A stretch of DNA of 64,000 nucleotides from Anarhynchus alexandrinus (taxonomy: Eukaryota > Chordata > Aves > Charadriiformes > Charadriidae), in NCBI GenBank assembly GCA_008711295.1, contig VUYV01000080.1, positions 1,575,139 through 1,639,138 of the forward strand. The letters are read 5' to 3'. Both the position numbers and the translations under genes were made by a program. This document shows, piece after piece, positions 1-12,582 of the stretch (its first letter is position 1; each line of letters starts with the position of its first letter). The notes below the pieces were generated by a model. The model saw nothing but the letters and a program-made list of their open reading frames with translations, did not search any database and was not told the DNA's origin.

Positions 1-600
1 AAAAAAAAAGGGGAGGGGAGAGAATGGAGCTGAGGGTCTCGGGGGGGCGGGGGTGTCTCCTGGGTGCTGCGGGGGCCCCCGGGAAGACGGTGCATGTGAA
101 GGACCCCCCTCACGCCGCGGGCAGAGCCGGGCCCGCGCCGCCGCCCCGGAGCTGTCCGTGGTGCTGGAGCCGCCGCGGCTGAGCAGACAAAGGGAGGGGG
201 GGGGCGGCGGCGGCGGCGGTGTTTCGTGTCGTGGGCGCTTCCTCCTCCACCCCCCACCTCGCCCCGCGTGGGGGACACGGGCCCCCTCCTCCACACACAC
301 CCCCCCTAGGGCATGGGCGACGCTGCCCCTCACCCCGCGGGAGCCGCCCGCATGCCCCTTTGTTCGAACCGCTGGGGGGGGGGACGCCCGCAGCCCCCCC
401 CGTCCGCCTACCGAAACGGGGTCCCGGTGGGGTAAGCGCCCCCCCCCCCTTCCGCCCCCCCGGCTTGCTGCGGGGAAAGGGGTCTGCGCCAGAGGAGGCC
501 TAGGGAGCCTGGGGGGAAGGGGCCTGCTATGGGGTGAGGGGGGGGTTGTCCCTCTCCTCTTGCTTTGCTTCACTGGAGAATAAAGAGGTGGCCTGGATGG
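1..600 (+). other. GC-rich segment ending in an AATAAA signal; possible 3' UTR tail of an upstream gene
   Basis: The segment is extremely rich in G and C runs and has no ORF that resembles a known protein. AATAAA occurs at 579-584 and is followed by a GT-rich stretch (about 600-640), which is the usual layout of a cleavage and polyadenylation site on the plus strand. In human the gene beside FEV on this side is CDK5R2, an intronless plus-strand gene, so a CDK5R2 3' UTR is a reasonable guess. That link rests on synteny only. A CpG island with a chance AATAAA would look the same. Confidence 0.22.
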
Positions 601-3600
601 GCCTGGTGGTGGCTCCCTGGACTTGCTGGGCTGTGGGGTGCAAGGGGGATTGGGGGGGCACCCCAACATCCCATTTATGCCCCCTTCTCCTCCCCAAGAA
701 GTATTGGGGGGGCTGGTTCTCCGAGGGGGTTTTACTCCCCGATATGAGTTGGGGGTCAGAATCTCACCCCTGTTTGTTATGCCCAAGGCCAGTCCTGGTC
801 CACCCAAATGCCCCTTGGCTCCCTGTGAGCTCTCCTGGCCTCCTCTGTTCCAGATGGAAATGCCTGATGCCTGTCTGCCGCACTGAATTTAATTAGGATC
901 CCACAGCNCTCACCTTCTTCCTCCCTGTCTCTGCTCTGCAGGACCGGGCTCCCTTTACAGGCAGCAGCAGGCTGTGGGAGCTGTGTTGCTAGCCCAGTTA
1001 CCAGCCCTGTGCTTCTGCAGACCCCCAGGGAGACGGGTGGAAAAGGGGAAGGCTTTGCCTTTCTCATAGCTGGTTGCTACGCTTCAGGCTACTGAATTTG
1101 CCGGGGCTTCTCTAGCAGGATCCACAGCACACGCTCTTCTGTTGGGGTCTGCATCCAGTGCTTCCCCAGCCCCTCTGAGCCAGGCGCTCGGGCTCCCCTC
1201 AGCCAGGAAGAGCTGTGCTGGCTCTGCAGGTCATGGAGGGTAAGCTGGATTCTCTCTACCTTTGTGTGCATCAGCAGAGCTGCTAATTAGGCCCAATCTG
1301 GCTCATTCAGGCAAAGCTGTGCCGCCAGGAAGACAGCACAGATGTCCCTGTGACGGGGGCTGACCTGGCAGGGTGCTGTGCAAGGCTTTTCTGTGGCTGT
1401 GTAAACCCATCGAGACCTGTGCTGCTCCCCTCCTCCCTGTCCCAAATGGATGCTCTTCTCCCTATCTTTAGATTGACATTCGTGTGACCTTGTGGTGAGC
1501 TGTCTGGGCCAAAATCTACTCGCAACCCACCCCAAATTTGGCCATATCCACATCTTGTTCTGGGGAAGGTAGCAGCTCTGATTTAGTCTGGCTTAAACAG
1601 GGGTGGAAATGGACCCTTAGAGCTCCTATAGGGATGCTGGGGGAGCCCTGACTCTCCCCTAATGGCGTTTTGCAGAGAGGGAAACTGAGGCAGAGGGAGG
1701 TGAAGCAGAATGCCACAATCCAGCAAGAAGGGTCTGCAGCATCGCAGGATAACACCCAAACCATTGGTACCAACTGTCTCCACCCTGAGCCGGGGGTGTT
1801 TGTCCAGTGACCCCCTACCCCCAGCCGTGGGACTTTATATCCTTTCCAGAGCTGAACAACCTGCCAGTGCTGATGGAGATTTCCCACCCTACAGATCCCC
1901 TCAGAGACACCCTCAGGGTCCTTCCAGCCTCAAGCCCCAGCCTTTTAAAATGCTTCCAGCTGCAGTGAGGCCATGTCCTTCCCCTCCTCCCTTGTGTTTC
2001 ATTGATTAAGAGTGCTAGGCCTCATTGGGGGATTTAGGAAGAGCTAATTGCAGCCTGGTAATTGAAGACAGCTTGGAGTCTCTGGAAATGTCAAGGAATG
2101 AGAGATGAGCTTAGATGCTCCCGTGCATTTAAATATGCATCGTCGGCTCAGCCAAAGCCTTACTGAGGGGAGACATGTCTGGTTTTCCTTCCCCCAGAGG
2201 ACCTCATATAGCTGCTGGGGGGAGCAGAGCAGGGGGGGCACTAACCTTACCTTGCCTGGGAGCCTCCCCAAGGCAAAAGGGAGGTGGAGGGGGGGACACA
2301 AGCATGGGGGGTACTGAGGGTGGGAATCCTCAGACAGGCTTAGGAGCTTGGCATTTTCCCTCTCTCAAATGCTGTGTGCTTTAACCTGCCAGACCCCTGT
2401 GCTGCTGTACAATACCATGGGGGTCTGGGCTCAGAAGCTGGCTATGGGGCAGCAGTAAGGGGATGGATAGAGATTGTCCCCAAGCTTGTCATCCCTGCAG
2501 CCACCCAGTACTTCCTGAGGAGCAGTGAGGGGCTGAGACCCTCTCAGGAGGGGCTGGGAAGCCCCCCTCACTGCCAGCCGCAGAGCCCAGCAATCTCTGG
2601 GGTTGCAGGGATGGGGGATTTACGTAGGATTTGGGGCTCAGAGGTAGAGCAGCAGGACCAAGTCAGGGATCCATCACCACAAGGCCTTGGTGAAGGATCC
2701 CAGCTCTTTCCTAGTTTGAAATCCCTCCAGCAACAATGCATCTCCTTTCTATGCCTCACAGCGGATGCCCCATGTGCTCCTCTTGCAGCAGGGGAGGTGG
2801 GCACAAAGCTGCATGGTGCAGCCTGCAGTGGGTTCAGCTCCTCCTGCCCCAGGGAGGTCTTTTCTTAGGCTATAGCATCCTCCTTTTGCTCCCCAAGGGT
2901 GTGCAGGGCTGCTGGAGGCACCCTGGGTGGCAGTTGGTCCCCAGGATGCATAGTGACCCATGAAAGGGGGGGTGTTTCTGCCCAGAGCTCGTGGAGCAAC
3001 AGCTCTGTGGGACTCCCATTGCCCCACTGCTCTGTCTGCAGAGCAAACTATGTGCTGGATGCGTTGGCCATGGCACTGGGACATGGAGGAGTGATGGGTG
3101 GCTGGAGCAGCCAGCCTGGCAAGCCGTGCTTCCTCCTGCTGGACAAACAGCAGGGGAGCTGTGCTTCTGCTATTTAGAGTTGGCAGCATCCCCCAGAGTG
3201 ACTCGGAGCTGCTCCATGTGGAGGAAACAGCTCCGGATGATGCAGACCCGGCGCCCACGTAGCTGGGGAAGGACCTGCCTCAGCCCAGCTTTCTGCGCAA
3301 GCCCTTCTTCTCTGTTCGGCTGCGAGGATGATGGATAACACGTTCTTCAAGGCAGATGGAAGTGGGAGGTCTCTCTTCTGCCTCTGTGGGAGCTACTCGG
3401 ACACCGGCTCCATCACAGCTTCAGGCTGTTGCGGCTCTGCTGAATTGGGGATGACTTGTGGGTGCAGGTTTCTGGTCCCCCCCCCTGCTCCATGGCACTT
3501 TGGTCACAGCTGCTGGTAGGATGTCTAGGAGGGAAAATGTGGACAAAGTGCCCCAGGGAGATGGCAGCAAATGGTAGAGAGAGCATGAGGGGTTCTAAAC

Positions 3601-6600
3601 TAAATTGGCTGATAAGGTATTTGTACCCAGTGAGGGGCAGGACAGCCGCCACTGGGTCTCAGCTGATGGGGGATGATGCATCCAGGCTGGGGTGAGAATC
3701 TGCAAGAGGCTTTGAGCTCTGCCTGTGCCCAGGGTAGCCCAGTGGCAGGCATGAGACCGAGGGAGGTGAGACAGCAGCCAGTTTCGTCCCCTCTGTAGTC
3801 AAAACATGGCCTGTGGCACTGGCTGGCTGGTGATATGGGACTGAGGAGCACAGACTGGGGACAGCTCGGTGCCAAGAAGCTGGGGCAGGTGGAGAAGGGG
3901 AACCAGATGCCTTGGAGCCCTGCTGTAATGGTTCATCCTTCTGCCATGGAGACCGGCAGAGAGGAGGGCCAGGGCTGCCTAGGCTGGAGCATTACTTCCA
4001 GTCCACTGAGAGCTGAGCACAGAGGTTACGCTGTGCTGTGTCCCCTGCCTGTCTCACGGTCCTGTGTCACCCCTGAGTACCGAGGTCCTTGGGGGACAGC
4101 CAGGCAGCACCAAGCTGTGGCCCGGGGCAGTCATGGGGAGCCTGCCCCAGGGAGTGAGTGCCCTCTGGGTGCTGCTCCCTCATCAGAAGTCCTGCATTAG
4201 AGTGTAATCTGGCATTAACGCACTAATCCAGTCCTCTCTGCTGCCCAGCCCCTGCCCTCGGCGGAGTCCAGCCCAAGGTCTCAGTGTACTGCTGGGCAGG
4301 AGCAGCACCAGGTCACCGTCTCCTCTGCAGCCCTTGCCCAGGCACCAGGTTTGGGGCTCCATTCAGAGCATCCCTGCTGACTGCTCTCCCCAGACACAGG
4401 GAAGTAACCCAAAATGCACAAAGCTCCTCCCAGGTGCAATCCAGGACCTGGAGGAAGAGAAGTCCAGGCCAGGGGGGGTTACAGTGACAGTACAGCCCCA
4501 GCCCCGAGCACGTTGGCAAGGGAGAAAGCAGCATCTTTTGGAAGCATCGCGGTTGATTCCTTGGAGGTGCTTCACGAGGGGTTTTGGAGCCCGACTGCCG
4601 GCACCTGCGGGCTCCGGCTGAGCCACACCAAGTCACGAAGCGGTTTGCAGGGAGCCAGGCCAAGGGAAGGTGGCGTCTGGAGAGAGGATGTGAGTCAGCA
4701 GCTTGGGGGGGTGCTGAGCCGAGAAGCCAGCACAGCAGCGAGGATGCGAAGAGGAGGAAATAGGTGGGAATTGGGAGAGCTGGAGGGGGAGCAGGGGTGG
4801 GCAGGGAGGCAGCCCTCGTCCCCCTGGGGGCAGATGTGACCTGGCTGTGCTGCGAAAGCTCTTCCCAGCATGAGAAATGAAGCGAGTGGCGACGTGGCTC
4901 TGCTAAAATAGGAGAGGGGCTACTCCACCCCCCGTCTGATCCCTTACTGTGGGGCTGGGAGGCTTTGATGGAGTTGGAGGGGTCCTCCCACCATCCTGGC
5001 AAGAGGTTGAGGCCAGGGCTCAATCCTGCCCTCTTGCTTGCTAGGCAAAGCCAGACATAAAGGTTTATTTATTTTTTTTAAGTAGGAAAAAACCCTTCTG
5101 CCTTTAATCTCAAGGCAGCAGAAGAAGCTGCCAGGCCATGTGCTCTCTGATCCCACGTTCTTCCCAGTACAGGCTGAGGCCCTTTGGGACTGCATTCCCC
5201 CATCTCACCCAGGGCAGGGCACCTGAGGACTCCCCACAGGTAGGTCTGAAGCCTGCGGGTGCACCGGGCCCGTACCAGCCACCCGGGACAGGCTCTCCAT
5301 CCAGCTGGTGCACCCCACTGGCGAGGACGGTGCTCCCCCATCAGCCCCCCGAGCTGGGCACTCCTGATCAGGGCCAGGGATGATGCTCCGCCGGGAGCTA
5401 TGCCGGGCTCGGCCCCGCTTGCCCATTGGCAGGATTTTGCTGCAGTCTGCTCCAAGCCGGTGGTTTTGGTGACTTAAGAAAGAAGCGCTGCCGGTGGGCT
5501 GGGTCAGACGGGGCTCTGGGGAGGGGGGAGGGGGGCTTGTCCCAGTGGGGACTGGGGATGGGAGCATCCCGAGTTGCCATGGTGACACTGGCTGCATCCT
5601 CAGGCAGGCGAGAGCATCACTGGTGCAGTCCTGCATGGGTGTCCCCCACCTTCCTGGCTGCCATCCCTGGGGAGTGCAGGGCTGGTTCCAGGCTTTTGGG
5701 GTGGCACTCTGGGGACACAGCAGGGGGACAGTGCCAGGTGAGTTCAGAGCAGAGTGAAGCAAGCCCTCAGCTGCAGCCTGTTGCACTGGGGGTGTGCAGT
5801 GGTCCTCCCTCTCCCAGAAAGGTAACTCTCCCCTTTCCCCAGCATGTCCTGCCTCTGATCCGGCAGGGACCCGAATTGCAGGGCCAGGAATGAGGAGGGA
5901 ACTGGGCTCACCTGGGCTTCCCTGGTACAGGCACCGGCAGAGGGACAGAATGGATAGGAGCGGGATGGCGGGGGGAGGGGGTAGCTACTAGTGACCCACA
6001 TCCCTTAATCCGTGTCCTGCCCTGCGTCATGCAGTTACCTAAGCCGTGAAGCAGGCTCCCCTGGCGGGCGCACGGCCCCCTGCCCCAGCTCTGAGGGAGC
6101 CAGCTGTGGCCAACCCGCCCCCCATTTTGCCCTCACAAGGCCAAGCTTGAAGGTAGGGGTGGGTGTCTCCAGCCTGGAGCTGGTTGCATGGGGGTAACTA
6201 CTCCTTTTCCCCCCCAGTTTACCTCCTGCCATCCTTGGGGACCAGGCTGTGCAAGGCTCAGGGATACTGGAAGAAGGGACAACCCCTCGGGAGGGACCTG
6301 CCCAGTCTCCACAGCTCCTTTCCCATACATGGGCTCCCCGCTGGCAGCATCACCCCCCCCCCCAACCTGCAGCCTGAGCCCTCCCCAGAGGAGACATTGA
6401 CATCAGATCCCCCTCCCTTAAGCTGATTAGGGCAGCAAGGACACATCTGAGCAGATGTCACCAAGGCCATGAGAGTGACCGGACCCTAGAGGAATGCAGA
6501 GGGGGGAGCACGGAGCCCCTAGGTCTGGGGGCTGCTCTGATCTCTGGGGTGCAGGGAGAGGGTCTGGGGGCTGGCCACCCCCTCCATGGGCTGGATAATT

Positions 6601-7330
6601 GCGCAGCATCCCCCTACACAGCTGGTCTGATCCCTGCTGTAAGCCTGGCCCCTAACCTTGGCACCCTGGACCCCTGATGGGGGTGGGATGGGGACCACAA
6701 CCCCAAGGGAGCAGGGGCAGGCAGAGGGAAGCCTCTGAGACCACACCGGCCACTGTGGGCACCAGTGAGTCTGTGGACATGTTCATGAAGCTGGGCAAGC
6801 ACTGCTTCGCTGCTCACCCCTGCATCAATGTCACTCATAAGCCTGGCCGCATGGCTTAGGACCTCCCCACTCCTGGCACAGCGCAGCCCAGCAGAGACAC
6901 CTGCTGCAGGACTGGGCCATGCTGGGCCCAGTGCATTGCCCCGAGCTGGTTGCACAGGGCTCTGTGGGTCATGAGAGATCTGGCTCCTGACATCCCAAGT
7001 TCCCCTGGATGATGGCAGGGTGGCAGACATCCCACCAGGCCAACTGCATCTCCTCTTTGCCTCCAACTGCCACATCCCCTTGCCAGCCTGGGAACAGGGT
7101 GTGTGACTTCCCTGGAGGGGTGTCTCAAGAAGCCCAGAGGTTTCCAGCTCTGCCCTATCTCTTGGGGACTGTAAGAGCCAGACGTGGTGCCTGGAGAAAA
7201 GGTGATGCAGCAGGGTGGCTGCATCCTCCCCATCCCAGCCCTGCAGGTGCTCTGGCTTGGATGGGAGGGGGTTTGCTGGGTGGTTTCCCCTCTCGCCCAC
7301 CCCCTGCAGACACAAGAGGACACAGGTCAC
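601..7330. other. Intergenic region, no gene recognised
   Basis: Only short, low-complexity, proline/glycine-rich ORFs occur on either strand, and none matches a family I know. There is a MIR-like core at 1666-1702 and an AT-richer patch at 2030-2135 that may be a regulatory element. A single undetermined base is at 908. The rest is GC-rich single-copy sequence in which I see nothing definable. Confidence 0.6.
1666..1702 (+). repeat. MIR-like SINE core fragment
   Basis: The stretch contains the characteristic MIR core words TTTTGCAGAGAGGGAAACTG followed by AGGCAGAGGGAGG, read on the plus strand. MIR elements are ancient tRNA-derived SINEs found in low number in sauropsids. The fragment is short, so this is a resemblance call; a repeat library search would settle it. 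Confidence 0.4.
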
Positions 7331-7343
7331 AGCACCTCTCTGT

Positions 7344-7349
7344 TTTATT
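7344..7349 (-). terminator. FEV: Candidate FEV polyadenylation signal (AATAAA, minus strand)
   Basis: TTTATT on the plus strand reads AATAAA on the minus strand, about 1.1 kb downstream of the FEV stop codon. It is the first canonical hexamer I found in that direction, which would give a 3' UTR of roughly 8484 down to about 7330. No transcript evidence is available. Confidence 0.4.
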
Positions 7350-8484
7350 GAAGACCAATCCCTCCCCCCAGCCAGCGCAGAGCCAAGCACACCCAGCTCT
7401 TCTGCATCCACTGGGCCAAAGTCCTGCTTTGGAGGATGGGGATACCTCCTTGGACCTGGGGGTGAGAGACCCAGGGCTGCCCCTCAGTGCCTGGGGCTCC
7501 CAGCTCTGCTGTCATCCCTTCTCCTGTTCCACCTCCCACCCAGCCTTGCCCTGGGGGATGTCCCCACCCATGGAGGGTGTCCCACCAAACCCTGCGTACA
7601 AGGTGCTAAAGCCACAGTAAAACTGGAGCATTAAACTTGGAAGTGACCAGCAGGACATGGGCTCGTGTGCAGGGTGTTGGGGACTGCCCCATTCTGTGGC
7701 ATGGTCCTTGGGCACTGGGGAGAGGGCAGAGTTGCAGGGGCCAGGTTCTGCTCCCTCCAGGCTCTGCCCTTGCCCTGAGGGCTGGCAGTGCCCCCCACAC
7801 CTGCCCCTGGTACCTCCAACCCCAGCACCGTGCCCTGGGCAGGAGTTAATCCGTGCAAGGCACCTGCTCTTCAGATCAAGGCTTCTCCTGAGGTCTGGAG
7901 GAGGCAACCATCAGCAGGAGGTGAAGGAGGGAGGGAGGAAAGGAAGGCTTTGGAGATCAAAGGAAGGCTTTGGGGGACCAAGGAGCAGCAAGGAGGGTCC
8001 CCTTTCCTGGCCCCTGCCCAATGGGACTCTCACCCCTGGACACAGCTGCCCTGGGGTCCCAGCTCCTGACTCCTCTCTGCAGGGAGAGGGAAGGGCAGGC
8101 ACATGCTGGGGGCAGAGCTAAGGATGTTCATGAGGTGGGCAGCATGTTGCAAAGGAAAGGGGGGGGACAGTCCCTGCCAGGAGGAGACCCCATGGTTTTT
8201 ACTTCCGTGCACATCCTGCTTTAGTTATCCACGTCCATTCCCAAGATCATGTATCCCTCCTCACCCTAAATTTAGATGGCTTCTCTCCTCCAGCCACCCA
8301 CATCAGGGAACCAACCCAACTACCCTGCAAGCACCCCTCGCCCCCCACTCCACTCTCCAAATCTAAAAGGGGGCAACTGAGAGCAGAGTACCATCCCACC
8401 CTCCCATCCCTCCCTGCCGAGCTCCCCAGCTCCGCAGCCCCATGCTGCCAGGGACGGGGAGGTCTGCCTGGCGCGGCTGAGCCT

Positions 8485-8996
8485 CTAATGGTAATGGTTG
8501 TTCATGTTGTTGAGGTGGGAGGCTGCCATGGCACTGAACGGGGCAGAGGCCTGGAGCCCATGCCCGGGGTAGAGGGATGGGCTGGAGCCAGGCCAGTAGG
8601 AGAAGCCGGCTGGTGTCACCCCCGAGGTCATGAGGTTGAGTTTGGAGATGCCCGAGAAGGGCAGTGGGGCCAGGTTGCCCTGAAATTTGTAGAGGGTGTG
8701 ATCGGGGGCGGCTGGCTGGCACACCTGGGCCAGCCCGTGGAAGTCGAACTTGTAGGCGTAGCGCTTGCCGTGGACCTTGGTCATGATGTTCTTGTCGTAG
8801 TAGTAGCGCAGTGCCCGGCTCAGCTTGTCGTAATTCATGTTGGGTTTGCTCTTCCGCTCGCCCCAGCGCCGCGCCACCTCGTCGGGGTCGATCAGCTTGA
8901 ACTCCCCGTTCGTGCCTTCCCAGGCGATGCAGTTCAGGTTGGCCCGGTCTGAGAGCAGCTCCAGCAGGAATTGCCACAGCTGGATCTGCCCGCTGC
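8485..8996 (-). CDS. FEV: FEV coding exon 3 (ETS domain and C-terminus)
   Basis: The exon follows the acceptor CCTTGCAG and stops at TAG (8487-8485). It encodes the complete ETS domain and the Pro/Ser/Gly-rich tail that ends at a tyrosine-histidine pair. The recognition-helix arginines of the RALRYYYD motif are intact, so DNA binding at GGAA cores is expected. Confidence 0.95.
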
Positions 8997-11900
8997 CTGC
9001 AAGGCCGGGCCCCGGAAAGGTTAAAGCTCCCTCTCAGGGCACAAGGAGCAGGGCAGGATGTGCCCCGGTCTTCTCGACACCCTGCTATTTTGCCCCCCCT
9101 GCCCTGGACCCAGGTTTCAGATGCAACTCATTGCATCTTCCCTGCTCTAGAGACACAGAAGGTGGTAACAAGGTCATGTCTCCTTTGCAGCATCCCTACC
9201 CCATCCTGCACCCCAAGGAAGAGGAGGAGAGAATATCCCTGCACCTCTGGACAGGGGTAGGAGTGGTCAGAGGTCAATGCAGGCTGCAGTGGGTCTGGAT
9301 CCAAGGTCGCCACGTCCCTCCCACCCTCATTCGTACCCCACTGAAGATGAATATCTGCTCATTTGCTTTAGTGTGAGGATCTGGCCTGGTTCTTTCATCT
9401 GCAGCCCCAAGAAGGAGGTACCCAGAGCCATCCCAGTACCAATATTCCCTACTGACACCTCTGCTTGAAACTGGGCTGGCGTCACAGCACAGCCCTTGCC
9501 CATCTCTAGGGGCACTGTGCCCTGGAAGGATGTCTCCATGGTGAGCTGAAGTCAGGGTGCAGCACTGCTCTGACCTGCACCCCTGGCAGGCGCAGGCAGG
9601 TGTAGGGGGAGGAGAGACCAGGACGGGGCAGGACCTGATGTGGCTTTGAATCAGGCACCAATGTTCCTCGTCTCTGGAGGAAAACTATCCTCTCTGAGCC
9701 ATGGCCATTGGACCCACAGCTTGCACTGAGGAGCACCCTTGGTGGGTGTCCAAGATGCCCCTGTGCCAGGATGTGCACACACAGCAGCCTGGCACACCTG
9801 GACATGCCCATGACAAGGCACAAGGACAGGATCCACTGAGTCTGGCCAGACGTCATGAGAGGAGAGGGTCCCTGGTACCCAGAAGTGATGAGCAGTCCCA
9901 CCTCTGGGACCCAGCCACTCTGCAGAGCAGCCCTGCACTTACCCAGACCCCCCTATCCCCTCCACACTCCCTCCCAAGCCACATCCCCTGCACATCCCTG
10001 CTCCCAACCCTGGCCCTCGCAGCACAGGCTCTTCCTGCAGCAGAGCGAGCGTCTTTGCATTTCATCCTCCTCTCTGTGTTTTTCTGCCACTCTTCTGTCT
10101 AATGGTGCTTGGATCCCATATAGAGGTTTAGCACCCACGACCCCTGCAGCAGGCAGTCCCAAAGCTCAGCTACGTTTCCCACAAAGAACCACCTTGTCCT
10201 GCTTGTTTCTCACCCCCCCTATTTCATCTGGTGCCCGCCAATTCTTGCTCTGGAAGAAGCAGGGAACAGCCATTCCCCATCCATCCCTATTCCCCCAAAC
10301 CCCACTCAGACATCCCGATCCAGGGAGACGAGCCCAGGTCTTTCCAAGGTACTGTATTTCCAAATCCCCCATCCTGGGATCAAGGTGGGGGATCTCTCCT
10401 CCCCAGGGTACATCTGCAGCCCTTGCCTCTTCTCCATCCCCACAGCCCCCACCCTGGGTTCCTGATATCCCCCAACCCAGGGGGTGCACCCACCCCATGC
10501 AAGGAGGACAGGGAGGTGTTGGGGGTGCAGCTGGGTGGGGTGGAGAGGCTCAATCCTGCTTGCCGCAGGGTGCTGTGCTGCAGCGCCCGGCAGCTCCCCA
10601 AGGAAACCTCCAGGGATCCCAACGTCCTTCTCACCGCAGGGCGGTGCACAGAGAATGGCTGGGGCAGAGTCCACAGCGCAAAGTCAGAAGGGCTCCCCCC
10701 AGTCCCAGCTTTGCCCCCACTCCCACTCCCTAAACCAGGGTTCCCCTTGTCCTGGCCCCTGTCTCCTTGCCAGACAGCCAAGCTACATGGCCCAAACACC
10801 ACAGCGCTGGCCCCGTGGCCACCCGATGACCAGTGCTGCTGCACTCCCCAGCAGGCTTCAGACTGCTCCCTGGCCAGCCCTTGGCCGATCCCCAGGACCC
10901 CTGGATGGTTTTCCCCGGATGGATGGCTCCGGCACCCGGGGATCCATCATCTTCCAACCAACCCACGCCCTGCCCGAGCCCCAGCCCTTCACCGGCAGCT
11001 CCCTCCCGGGTGGTATCTCACCTCATTCCCCAGCTCCCAGGAACGGGTTCCCCGAGCCCGGATTAGCCCCCCCCAGCTCCCGGGCTGCGGGAGCCAGCAG
11101 CTCCCTCCCCGTCGGATGTCCCCGGAGCACCGGGGGAACCTCGCACCCACCCAGCCCCANTCCCGGTGGGTTTTGGCGGCGGGATGCTCCCAGCCTGAGC
11201 CGCCCGCAGCAACAGGGAGCGGGGCTCCGCGGTGGCCGTGTCCCGCGTGGGCAGTGCCCGGAACACGGACGGGAAAGGGATCCCCGACGGCTGCGGGACG
11301 AGGAAGGATGCCTTTGCCGCGGGGGAGTCCCCGCTCCGGGCGGGCCGGGGGGAGCGGGGCCGGTCCCGAGGAAGGAGCAGCGGTGCTCTTACCTTTCTGC
11401 ACGCCCGGGCTGAGGGACCCCCACGCCTGGCTCTTGCCGTCTTTGAACAAAGTTTCCCCGACTGGATCTGGGGGGAAAAAGGGGCGCGGGTGGGAGTGGA
11501 GGGGGTGGGGGGGGCTGGAGCCAGGCGGGACCGCGACCCCCCGGCGCCCACCCGCGGGCAGCCTCCCCGCAGCCCCCCGGCCGCTCCCCCTCTCCTGCCC
11601 CGCCGCTGCGGCGAAGCCAGGAAACGCGTCCAGGAAAAAGGAAATCCGATTTCCGACCGAGCCGGGGAAGCTTTTAAATAGGAATAGAAAATCCCGCGGG
11701 CTGGGGTAGGCAGGAGAGAGGGAGAGAGGGAGAGCTGCGGGGCAGGGGGAGAGAGAGAGGAGGCGGGTGGGGTGGAAGGATGGGTGGCAGGACCGCCAGA
11801 TGGAAGGAAGGATGAGAGTCGGCGTTTGGGAAGAGGACGGTTGGAGAAAGGAGAGATAGATGGAGAGATGGATGGAAGGAAGGAAGGAGAGATGGGTGGA

Positions 11901-12553
11901 TGGATGGAAGGACAGAAGGGTGGGTGGATGAATAGATGGGTGGACGGAGGGAAGGATAAGGGTTGAAGGAAGGATAAGAAGGAGGGAAGGAAGGGCGAGA
12001 GGTGGATGCATGGAGGGAAGGGCAGGTAATGGGTTAGATGGTGGAAGAATGGGCTGACGGAAGGGACAGAGGGTAGATGGAGGAAATGGCCAGTAGCAGG
12101 GACAGAAAAAGGAACGGAGGGACAGGTGGGTGGGGTGGAAGGATGGATGGAAGCACAGGGGACGGGTGGGTGGGTGGAAGGATGGGTTGGAAGGACAAAA
12201 CGATGGATGGAGGGATGGAAGGACAGGGGGACAGTGGGTAGATGAAGGATGGAAGGGAAGACGGGTGTGCGGGCGTGGAAGGCTGCAAGTGCAGCTGGAA
12301 GGAAGGAGGAAGGGATGGCTGGGGGGCTGGAAGGCAAGAAGGGAGGACGGACAGAGGGAGAGGGGAAGGCAGGCTGGGTGCTGGGGGGAGACGGGGCAGA
12401 GAAGGGCCCCAGGCAGCGGCGGGACAGGGTGGGCGGGGGCCGGGTGCTGTGCGGTGCACGGCGCTGCAGCGGGGCAGCGGCCGGGGGGGGTCCGCCCGTA
12501 CCTGGCAGGTACATGTTGAGCAGCAGTGGCACCGCTCTGGCGCCGTGTCTCAT
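8485..12553 (-). CDS. FEV: FEV (Pet-1), ETS-family transcription factor, three coding exons
   Basis: FEV is a nuclear ETS transcription factor required for serotonergic neuron identity. Coding exons on the minus strand are 12553-12502, 11467-11393 and 8996-8485. Phases join cleanly (52 + 75 + 512 nt, 212 residues plus TAG). The start was chosen because the first exon matches the vertebrate FEV N-terminus, ending in the hallmark NMYLP. Exon 2 encodes the conserved LFKDGK and LSP-VQK segment. Exon 3 begins with [14 protein letters not shown] and carries the whole ETS domain, about residues 46-128, including the DNA-recognition helix RALRYYYD (about 103-110) and the KVHGKRYAY wing. The C-terminal repressor-type tail ends in HYH, as in mammals. 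Human FEV, as I remember it, is 238 residues; the difference is mainly its polyalanine tracts, absent here. Introns are 1034 and 2396 nt. Confidence 0.95.
11393..11467 (-). CDS. FEV: FEV coding exon 2
   Basis: This 75-nt exon lies between a CCCCCAG acceptor and a G|GTAAGAG donor. It begins and ends in phase 1 and encodes the DPVG..LFKDGK..WG.LSP segment of vertebrate FEV. Confidence 0.92.
11772..12360. repeat. Degenerate (GGAT)n/(GGAA)n simple repeat inside FEV intron 1
   Basis: The plus strand is a long run of GGATGGAT, GGAAGGAAGG and GATGGATGG words with many point changes, covering more than half of the 1034-nt FEV intron 1. It is almost purely purine on the plus strand. It also explains the very long serine/proline/histidine-rich reading frames on the minus strand here, which are not genes. 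Confidence 0.85.
12502..12553 (-). CDS. FEV: FEV coding exon 1 (start codon)
   Basis: The ATG at 12553-12551 opens 17 codons ending LLLNMYLP, with a CCAG|GTACGG donor at phase 1. The human protein has the corresponding LLINMYLPD, which fixes frame and start. Confidence 0.9.
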
Positions 12554-12582
12554 GGCAGCTGTGGGGGCGGCCCGCGGGCTGC

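Noticed and set aside
1..600. CDK5R2 coding sequence
   Set aside because: Expected by synteny, but no frame in 1-600 resembles p39; only a 3' UTR is conceivable.
10231..11709. Plus-strand 492-codon proline-rich frame
   Set aside because: It is antisense to FEV intron 2 and exon 2, has low complexity, and is open because stops are rare in GC-rich DNA.
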